From positions 23,873,692 to 23,937,691 of the forward strand of contig NC_081544.1 of NCBI RefSeq assembly GCF_901000735.1: a stretch of 64,000 nucleotides of DNA. Reading direction: 5' to 3'. This DNA is from Corylus avellana. Its lineage: Eukaryota > Streptophyta > Magnoliopsida > Fagales > Betulaceae. The position numbers were made by a program, and so were the translations under genes. A model generated the notes under the pieces. It did not search any database, was not told the DNA's origin, and saw only the letters and a program-made list of their open reading frames with translations. This document shows positions 56,021 through 64,000 of the stretch, piece after piece (within the stretch, counting starts at the first letter, position 1; every line of letters starts with the position of its first letter).

Positions 56021-59000
56021 GTGCCTCATTTTCAGGAATGGAGGAGACTGGACTACATGCATGTGTTAGGGGAGGGGTTTTGGAGACACAAGCAGGAAAA
56101 CATGCCTCTAATTGGAAAAGAAGAGCCCGTGCAGGACAAGCTTCTCCCAAAGAAGTTTCAGTCTAGGGGCCGGGGGAGAAAAGGAAAATGGAGTTTGAGA
56201 AAAGTGAAGGAGGCGTAGGAGGCCAGGGAAAAAAAGGAAAAATGCAGGAAGCATCAAGACGGAGTGAACGACAAAACTGGATCGGGAATGGTGGGGTTGT
56301 GCTACAACCCCAATGAGTATACTATGTTGGAACTGTCGGGGGCTTGGGAAACCTCGTACAGTTCGTGACGTTTTCCGAATTGTGAGGGAGAAGAAACCTA
56401 ATGTGGTCTTCCTTATGGAGACCAAGTTAAGAAGCAATAAAATGGTCCCTATAAAATACAAAATGGGGTTCGAGAATATTTTTATTGTTGACTGTGTGGG
56501 AAAAAGTGGAGGCTTGGCACTTTTATGGCTAGCAACAGATGGAGTGGAAATACAAAATTACAGCAAGCGGCATATAAATGCTAAAATCTCTATTTCTTCG
56601 GGTGAACCTTCTTGGAAGTTTACAGGGTTCTATAGTCACCCCGACCCAAGTAAACGACATGAAGGTTGGAATCTACTTCGCCATTTGAAAAATATGGAGC
56701 CGATCCCCTGGCTATGTGGGGGAGATTTTAATGAGATCCTTGAAGCATCCGAAAAAGTAGGAGGATTGGGAAAAAATCAAGTTTTAATGGACACTTTCAA
56801 GAATACGTTGTTGGTTTGTGAACTACATGAATTAGATTATATGGGCCCAAAGTTCACGTGGTGCAATTTCAAGGAAGGGAATGATTTTATAAAAGAGAGA
56901 CTAGTCGGGTAGTAGCTAATTCGGAGTGGTGTACAAATTTACCAATGGCTGAAATTGTCGTTGAACTAGCTGCAAGTTTGGACCATGCTTCACAGATGAT
57001 TAGATTGAAGAACCATATTTCGGGCCAACAAAGAAGAAAGAGGTTTCGGTTTGAGGAGAGCTGGGCAAAGGAGGAGGAATGTGGTGCTGTTATAAAAAGG
57101 GCATGGAGGTGAAGACAAATTGATGGGAGTAACTGGCAGAATATCCACAAAAACCTGGCAAGATGTAGAAAGGGGCTCATGAAATGGTAAAAAGTGGAAA
57201 AGCAAGGTCTGACGATGGCAATTAAAAAAAAAGGAGAGAGAGAGTTGGAGGACATTCAAGTTGAGGCAGATTTCTCAACCCATGACCAAGAGGCAATTCT
57301 AAGATACGAAGTGAGAAAACTTATGGATGAAGAGGATCTAAAGTGGAGGCAAAGAGCAAAGGAAAAGTAGTTGAAAAGTGGGGATCGAAACATCAAGTAT
57401 TTCCATGCCTGTGCAACACAAAGAAGACAAAAAAACCAGATTGTTTCCATTCGGGATGAGAATGATCATTTATGGGAAACACTGGAAAGTATAGGTGGGG
57501 CTTTTGTGCATTATTTTTCAACTCTATTCACATCGGAAATTGTAGGTGACTTAGCAGCTTGCCTGTGTCCGGTTGAGAAGAAAGTTACTCCATAAATGAA
57601 TTTTAATCTCTTAAGAGAGTTCACAAAAGAAGAGGTGGCAATAGCTTTACAGCAAATGTCGCCTCTAAAAGCGCCAGGCCCCGACGGCTTTTCAGTAGGT
57701 TTTTATCAACAAAATTGGAAAACAATTGGGGATGAGGTTAGTAGTGTTGTATTGGATGCTTTAAATTCTAGATTTATTAATAAAGAGATAAATTCCATGT
57801 ACATTGCTCTTATACCAAAAGTACAAAACCCCACACATGTTTTTGAGTTTCGGCCTATCAGCTTGTGTAACGTGATGTATAAGTTGATCTCAAAACCAAA
57901 GTGCATTTATCCCTGGTTGGTTGATTACCGACAACATTCTAACGGCATATGAGACACTCCATACCATGCACACACGTATGTGGGGAAAAGAAGGTTATAT
58001 GGCCATAAAGCTCGATATGAGCAAGGCGTATGACAAGGTGGAATGAGGTTTTTCAAAGGCGGTTATGAAAAGATTGGGTTTTGCCAGGAGATGGATTAGA
58101 TTGATGCTCATGTGTGTTAAAACGGCCAACTATGCAATGATGGTTAATGGACAACCGAGGGGAAATTTTCAGGCAACAAGAGGGCTACGACATGGGGACC
58201 CTATTTCCCCTTATTTGTTTTTCATTTGTGCAGAAGCTCTTAGCAAAAGCTCTTTCCTTACTACGGCTAAAAAGGAAGGGCTGCTAACAGGAGTCCCAAC
58301 ATCGAAGAAGGACCTGAGGATAAATCACATTTTTTTCCCAGACGATAGCCTCCTCTTTTGCAAGGCAAATTCCCAACAGTGGCGGCGAATGTCTCAGTTA
58401 CTAGATATTTATGAAAAGGCTTCGGGGCAGAAATTAAATAGACAAAAAAACATCTATCTTCTTCAGTCGAAACACATCTATGGAGATCAAGCAGGAAATT
58501 TTGGTTCTATCTGGGATACCTTCTACCCAACGCTATGATAGATATTTGGGCTTACTAGCTTTGGTGGGGAAGTCGAGAACAAAATCCTTTTTGAGTATAA
58601 AGGATCGGGTGTGGAAGAGGCTACAAGATTGGAAACTGAAATTCCTATCACAGAGAAATCAATGCACTTATGCAGAATTTCTGGTGGGGACATCTTGACA
58701 ACGACAAAAGGATACATTGGATGAGTTGGCAAAAAATGGGTACCCCAAAGAATAGGGGGGTATGGGTTTTCGTGATCTAAATTGTTTTAACAAGGATCTC
58801 TCGGCAAAACAATTTTGGAGATTAATGAAAGACCCGAATACTCTGACATCAAGAATATGAAAGACCCGGATACTCTAACATCAAGAATTTTAAAGGCAAA
58901 ATACTACCCCGGAAACTCTATTTTGGAGGCAAAGGTAGGGTCAAAACCATCTTTTGCTTGGCAAAGCATTCAAGGTGTGTGTGATATTATCAAAGAAGGG

Positions 59001-59708
59001 ATGATATGGAGAATTGGCAATGAGAGTTCGGCTCATATCTGGGGCGAAAAGTGGATTCCCACACCAAACACTTTTAGGATCCAATCAACACCGAAAATCC
59101 TCAACCTGAACGCCAAGGTGGAAGAACTAATTGATCCTGATACAAGATGGTGGAAGACTAATCTGTTGAAAGAGATTTTTTGCTCGGAGGAAGTAACTGC
59201 TATTACAACAATCCCTATTGCTAGTACAAGGCAACCGGATACACAGATATGGAGAGGCACAACGAACGGATGCTTTACTGTGAAGAGTGCATACTACATT
59301 GTGAAAGAAATGGAGAAAAGATCCCAACCGGAAGGCTCTTCTCGAAGTGGGGACAACGGGGTATGGAACGCAATATGGGCTATGAACCTTCCTAATGTAG
59401 CAAAAAATTTTATTTGGAGAGCTTGTCACAACTCTCTACCGACAAAGGACAACCTCTTGAGGCGAAAGATGGTTTTAGATCCAAACTGCCCTATATGTGG
59501 TCAGGAAGCTGAAACTGTGTACCATGAATTGTGGGACTGTCCGTCGGCAAGGGATGTTTGGGGGCAAGTGAACGTGTTTTCCAAAAGAGCACCTTACAAG
59601 GCCCCACTTTTCTACAAGTGGCGGAGGGGATTAGTCAAAACTATGACAAGGAGGTTCTAAACTTATTTGTGGTCACGACTAGACAAATATGGCTATGCGA
59701 GAATGAAG
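56021..59708 (+). pseudogene. L1-type LINE, ORF1 tail plus ORF2, dead
   Basis: 56021-56218 is a basic ORF1 tail. ORF2 starts at 56313 with MSILCWNCRGLGKPRTV, the endonuclease; CGGDFNEILEASEKVGG at 56716 is intact. The reverse transcriptase spans about 57596-58460, with APGPDGF, FRPISLCNV and RHGDPISPYLF. Its catalytic box reads FPDDSLLF instead of FADD. A zinc-finger region CPICGQEAETVYHELWDCPSA lies at 59489-59550. Damage: stops at 56910, 57106, 57367, 57592 and 58043, a frameshift near 57895, a deletion near 58655, and a ~32-bp tandem duplication at 58826-58890 repeating DPxTLTSRI. The RNase H end is cut off at 59708. Confidence 0.9.
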
Positions 59709-60010
59709 TGGTTGGGGGTGGTTTTGGGCCTTCAGCCACCCCCTTGGGCACTAAGGGGGTGGCTCGGCCACCCCTAATTTTTTTTCTTTTTTTTTTTTTT
59801 TTGAAAAAATTTAATTAGGTGGCCACGTCATTACTAATAAAGTGGCCACTTATGGCAGGTGTCGAATTTTAATTGGTTCACGTGTCAGTAACGTGGACTT
59901 CCGTTAAGTCAACTAACGGTCAATGGATGGAATGACCAATTTGGTCTTTATCAAAATCATAGGTACCTCCTATGTGGAATGACCAGAGCAAAAAATTAGT
60001 GAATCCTTTA
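59709..60010. mobile_element. MULE-family end with GC-rich MITE core
   Basis: GC-rich GGGGGTGG...CCACCCCC sequence at 59709-59780 is followed by sequence matching the right arm of the MULE at 53554-55740 (TTCCGTTAAGTCAACTAACG, GGATGGAATGACC). It truncates the LINE. Only one end is seen. Confidence 0.6.
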
Positions 60011-60819
60011 ATTTTGTTTTACCAAGATTTTAAAGATCTTGATTTTATTTAGGTTTTAGTTAGGGTTAATTTAGTCTTTTTATTCTTACTTTTATTTTTA
60101 TGTTTATTTTAAGGGATAAATGCAAAATTGGTCCTTGTGGTTGGCCTAAATTACAAATTACTCTCTAAGATATGAAAATAATTTATAAGTCCATGTAGTT
60201 GGCCTATCACAAATCCCTTTGGGTGACCTAAACAATAAATTCTTTTTAATGATAGCTATGATTGATAATTAGTTAATTAATATGTGGGAACCCAAGCTAG
60301 AAACTTAGAATGAGTTTGAAACCGTGAACCCCACAGAAAAATTCCAAACATAAGGGGGAAGACAAAGGTTTTGTGTGTTAATATTTTTTAATATTGAATA
60401 AAAATTTTATGTGATATAAAAATAAAACTAATTAAAAGATTGAAGGAACATGGTAGATTAAGAAGGGTAAGTATAGTTTCCTGGACAAGAATAACAAAAA
60501 AAAAAAAAAAAAATAGATATGCTAGAATGACTATAAAATCAAAAAGATGAATCCCCAAAGGCATAAATAGTCAAGACAATGTTTGACAATTTCTACTACA
60601 GTGAATATACTACATACCATGTAGAACAACACTAAGTAACAGATAAATTATGCTCACTTTATCAAAATGAAGAATCCTAACAGCCATGAGTCACTCGGGC
60701 TAATGATAATGTTGTGATTGCAGTTGAAACATTGATTTACATGACATACCAACAAGACCATTGAGTTACAGGAAACAGAGAATTCAACACAACCAATTAT
60801 CAAGATTTTTTTTTCCTCA

Positions 60820-61136
60820 CATTTTTCTTTTGCCAAGGGTACTCAATTACAACCCTAAACAATAAATTATGTGTTTGAAGAACTTGCCCAAATTTTTGCA
60901 ACACTAATCATAAACATACAACTTGCCTTATAATTTTCGCAACCCACGAACCTTTTCCTGAAATTTTTCTCTATTTGAGCTGTATTCACAATCATCGGCC
61001 GCTCACAGTAACAAAGCCGCTGCAGTGAAGATGAAACTCTACTTCCAGTGCAACCAAGCGATCCACCAGAACTTGAGGTAGACTCCATCGTTTCTTTCTG
61101 CAGTGAAGATGAAGCACCCCTCACTAAAAGCCCCAA
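60820..61136 (-). pseudogene. GRF-type zinc-finger protein, second copy, broken
   Basis: Likely start MESTSSSGGSLG (about 61088), then CYCERPMIVNTAQIEKNF and RKRFVGCENYK, the first half of a GRF zinc finger. At the same codon as the GRF frame at 38395-38785 there is a splice-donor-like site, here AAG/GCAAGT (GC type). About 70 bases on, TTGTTTAG/GGTTGTAAT would add GCN, the expected continuation, but a stop follows at once. No second GRF half is intact. It lies inside the MULE-like element. Confidence 0.6.
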
Positions 61137-61499
61137 ATTACCAAAAACCCTAGTTTTTTCTATCTAATTTTTTGTACGGTGCGAATATACAATTCCAAAA
61201 GGGAAAACACTTACCTCGTCCAAATAAATTGAACTGCTTTGTCTCTGTCGAGTGGTTGTCACGAGGTTGTCTCGAAAATGGGTTCTCCACTATCGTCGCT
61301 TTCTACCGTGCTTCTTTCTTCTTCTGCCCTAGACGTCTTGTAGTGCAAAGGAGAAAAAATAACTGAAAGGTTACTTTGTTGATTACCTTAGGTTACTTTG
61401 TTCATTAGCTTAGGTTGGGATGGGTTGGGTTAATCATGGGTCAAGCGTGCGTTTGGCACTTAAGGATGAAGGGGCATTTTCGGTAGAAAATGGCCAGAA

Positions 61500-61526
61500 G
61501 TGATCACGTGCGTCACACGTGATCAC
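61500..61526. other. 11-bp perfect hairpin with G-box halves
   Basis: GTGATCACGTG, loop CGTCA, then the exact complement. Ten bases on, AGTCAAAG-CTG-CTTTGACT (61536-61554) is another perfect small palindrome. Both lie in the MULE-like element. Confidence 0.9.
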
Positions 61527-61868
61527 TGTTTCATTAGTCAAAGCTGCTTTGACTGACGAAATGGCCGAATTGCAAATGTTTGACAAGTTTCGCGGGGAGT
61601 GGGGGTGGATTGCAAAAATTGAAACATTGGAGGTTGAATTGAAAATGGCCCCAAACTTTAAAGGGGTAAAGTGTAATTTTTCCAATTATTTTTTATACCA
61701 CATGGAGTAATTTGTAATTTAGGCCAACTATAGGGACCTATAAATCATTTTTTATACCATATGGAGTAATTTGTAATTTAAGCCAACTATATGAACCTCT
61801 AAATTATTTTTTTATACCACAGGGAGTGATTTGTAATTTAGGCCAACCTCATGAACTAATTTTGCATC

Positions 61869-62112
61869 CCTGATTTTAATTATGGTAGTATATTAAATGG
61901 GTGTTGCCCTAGGGTTAGGGTTAGGGTAATATAGGGTTTTAGCAAGATTTTAAAGATCTTGATTTTATTTAGGTTTTAATTAGGGTTAATTTAGTCTTTT
62001 TAATTTTAATTTTTTATGTTTTATGTTTATTTTAATTACGGTAGTATATTAAATGGATCTTGCCCTAGGGTTATACAGGGTTTTACGTATTAGTTTATTT
62101 AAGCTTACTAAT
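61869..62112 (+). repeat. Tandem ~165-bp repeat with TTAGGG-like stretch
   Basis: Units share AAGATTTTAAAGATCTTGAT, GTTAATTTAGTCTTTTTA and GGTAGTATATTAAATGG. At 61912-61929 the unit contains GGGTTAGGGTTAGGG, a short telomere-like run, too short to be a real telomere repeat. Confidence 0.65.
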
Positions 62113-63666
62113 ATTCGGGTGTGGGGCGATCGTTGGCTCCCAACCCCGGTTTCTTTCACTATGCAATCCTGCCATATCCCGGACAAGAATGCACGGGTTG
62201 TGGACCTCATCGATCAAGACACGAAACGGTGGAAATCTTCTCACATCGAGAACATTTTCACAAAAGAGGAAGCCCGTATTATTTGTGACATTCCCTTGAG
62301 TCCGCTTGAGCAAATGGAAAAATTAAGATGGAGATGTACGACTAATGGTGTTTTTTCTATCTGTAGTGCGTACCATATGGAGATGGATATACAAGCTTCA
62401 TATCGCAACGAGGGATCTTGTCCAAGCACAAATGAAGGGGTGTGGAAAGCGTTGTGGAAGCTTAATAATTCTAAACGATGTCAAGGTGTTCTTGTGGAAA
62501 GCTTGCAGTAACCTTCTCCCTACAATAGCAAATTTATTTCGCATGGGGGTAGTTAAAGACAAGTTATGCCCTATATGCGAAACAGATGAGGAGACTGTGG
62601 AACATATACTTTGGAGTCTGGAGTTGCCCTTCAGCAAAAGACGTATGGGGATGTGGCACAAGGAAGATGCAAAAAGGAGCCTGTGTGGGAAAGGAGTTCA
62701 TGCAAATCTTCGAGGAGCTGTTGGACAGATGGGAAATAGACGACATGGAGCTGTTTACCATAGTAGCTTGGAAGATTTGGTTTCACCAAAATGTCATGGT
62801 ACATGGGGACGTCTTTTCTCATCCACAGCAATTGATCCGTGAGGCTAGGGACTCTCTTGGCGACTTTCAACGCCAGAACTCAAGGGAGGGTGCAGAGATG
62901 GTACGCCCTCAACCAAGACAAATGAACCATTGGCAGATGCCACCCCACAACACGATAAAGATAAACTAGGACGCAGGGGTGGACAAAAAAAATGGTCACA
63001 CTAGTTTGGGGATGTTAGCTCGCGATAGTGGAGGGTGGTGGTAGCCCGAAGCATCACTCTGCGCAGCATTATGGATCCAGTTATGGCCAAAGCATATGCA
63101 GCGCTCTATGGAATGATTTTCAGTCAGGAGATGGGTTTTATAGATGTCATTTTTTAAGGAGATGCGTTGCAAATAGTGAACGTGGTTAACTCGACTACGG
63201 AGAATAATAGTTGCTATGGACATTTTGTGGAAGGGATCCAAACAGGTCTTTCTAATTTTTAGTCTNNNNNNNNNNNNNNNNNNNNNNNNNNNNNNNNNNN
63301 NNNNNNNNNNNNNNNNNNNNNNNNNNNNNNNNNNNNNNNNNNNNNNNNNNNNNNNNNNNNNNNNNNNNNNNNNNNNNNNNNNNNNNNNNNNNNNNNNNNN
63401 NNNNNNNNNNNNNNNNNNNNNNNNNNNNNNNNNNTAAAACTTGGATGGGTGAAATCCAACCAAGTATCTATGGTATTGTTAGTAAGGAGGTTTCTCTCCC
63501 TACTTTGTGATCTTTATAATCTTAAACTTGGATAGTTGGATGGGTGAAATCCAAACAAGTATCTATGGTATTGTTAGAAGGAGGTTTCTCTCCCTACTTT
63601 GTGATCTTTATAATCTTTTCACTCTTATCAATGATTATTGAATTTCTTTAAAAATAAAAATAAAAA
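62113..63666 (+). pseudogene. 5'-truncated L1 LINE, ORF2 C-terminus with RNase H and poly-A tail
   Basis: Starts IRVWGDRWLPTPVSF, runs into the zinc-finger CPICETDEETVEHILW (62568-62615), and after a frameshift CPSAKDVWG. A plant L1 RNase H domain follows: KIN-stop-DAGVDKKNGH, with the expected Trp as a stop at 62967, then RDSGGWW. The 169-N gap removes its end. The 3' untranslated part has a ~90-bp tandem duplication (63435-63620) and an AAAAATAAAAATAAAAAAA tail. A candidate target duplication AAGCTTACTAAT / AAGCTTATTGAT (62101-62112 and 63667-63678) matches 10 of 12. Confidence 0.85.
63266..63434. other. Assembly gap (169 N)
   Basis: Gap within the LINE RNase H/3' region. The non-round size suggests an estimated length. 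Confidence 0.99.
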
Positions 63667-63678
63667 AAGCTTATTGAT

Positions 63679-64000
63679 TCTATTGAATTGTATTAAGTAA
63701 TTTTTGATGAATAATATGATTGACATGGATTTGTCGTTCTCTTCCCCCTAAATTTCTCTCTCCCAGAGCGCGCGTCTATCTCTTCCTTTTTCTGGCTTTT
63801 CTGCTTCTCTTCTTTCTTCTTCAAGCTCTCTTCTTAACACTTGTTGTCCAGCATCACAATAATGTTCCCCTTAAGCTATCAACAAATTGACAATATCCCA
63901 AGGATAAAAATGACCCTAAATATTTTTCAATAACACAAAAATACTTCTCCAAAAAATATATATATAATAATTAATTAATTAATTTTTCTTTAATAAAAAA
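63679..64000. other. Distal end, no gene seen
   Basis: AT-rich, with a CT-rich stretch at 63730-63830. No frame with a recognisable domain. Confidence 0.5.

Larger units (their letters stand above)
60110..61868. mobile_element. MULE-like element carrying a GRF zinc-finger frame
   Basis: The left end GGGATAAATGCAAAATTGG is inverted relative to the right end CTAATTTTGCATCCCTG. The flanking sequence around 60016-60109 and 61862-61933 is a tandem repeat of 61934-62090, and the uninterrupted copy shows where the insertion occurred. A 7-bp ATTTTAA is duplicated at the junctions, extendable only with mismatches. The right end holds three ~62-bp repeats (TACCACATGGAGTAATTTG, 61690-61855). The inner region 61600-61690 resembles the TIR of the MULE-MITE at 8826. 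Confidence 0.65.

Noticed and set aside
61912..61929. Telomere-like GGGTTAGGGTTAGGG
   Set aside because: Less than three units and of TTAGGG rather than the plant TTTAGGG type; part of a local tandem repeat.
1..64000. tRNA, rRNA or CRISPR features
   Set aside because: No cloverleaf-like gene, rRNA motif or spaced short-repeat array was found; tRNA-like matches are only retroelement primer sites.

Overview
This is plant nuclear DNA, almost certainly from a eudicot. It is AT-rich and intron-bearing, with plant-type retrotransposons (a Tat/Athila-like Gypsy with a tRNA-Asp primer site, Copia, L1 LINEs) and plant DNA transposons (CACTA, MULE, hAT). The species cannot be resolved from the sequence alone. 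There are four N runs (three of exactly 100, one of 169), so this is a gapped draft scaffold.

Only two genes look functional. Both are on the minus strand and both encode KCS11-like 3-ketoacyl-CoA synthases, the condensing enzyme of very-long-chain fatty acid elongation. KCS copy 1 is at 3054-6692 (511 aa, 2.1 kb intron) and KCS copy 2 at 46818-48785 (506 aa, 447 bp intron). They share intron position, catalytic Cys-His-Asn residues and gene structure. A block about 1.3-1.5 kb upstream of copy 2 (around 50050-50280) is recognisable about 7.5 kb upstream of copy 1 (around 14230-14470), so they look like an old tandem duplication later pushed apart by transposons.

Layout. 1-3000: AT-rich, low-complexity and MITE debris. 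3054-6692: KCS1. 7058-15600 and 16472-25017: two nearly identical 8.5 kb copies, separated by an LINE-like 5' region and an N gap. Each holds a 3'-truncated CACTA element (with a MULE-MITE nested inside it and a dimeric minisatellite), a non-autonomous hAT element and several MITEs. 25200-35360: Copia debris, then two non-autonomous Gypsy elements in minus orientation, one inserted into the 3' LTR of the other. 35480-39000: remains of a MULE transposase (SWIM finger) facing a GRF zinc-finger ORF. 39175-44215: a dead Copia element interrupted by two solo LTRs, one of which holds an inverted-LTR foldback element with a perfect 5-bp target duplication. 44337-45800: a degenerate LTR element. 46818-50290: KCS2 and its upstream block. 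51914-53197: a MITE split by a short LINE. 53554-55740: a 2.2 kb long-TIR MULE with a 9-bp target duplication, itself containing CACTA-like sequence. 56021-59708: a large dead L1 LINE. 60110-61868: a MULE-like element carrying a second GRF zinc-finger ORF. 62113-63666: a 5'-truncated L1 with poly-A tail.

The genes do not form a pathway cluster beyond the KCS pair. The main interest is the transposon nesting, in which insertion order can be read from target-site duplications and interrupted reading frames, and the question of whether the 8.5 kb duplication is real or an uncollapsed haplotype.
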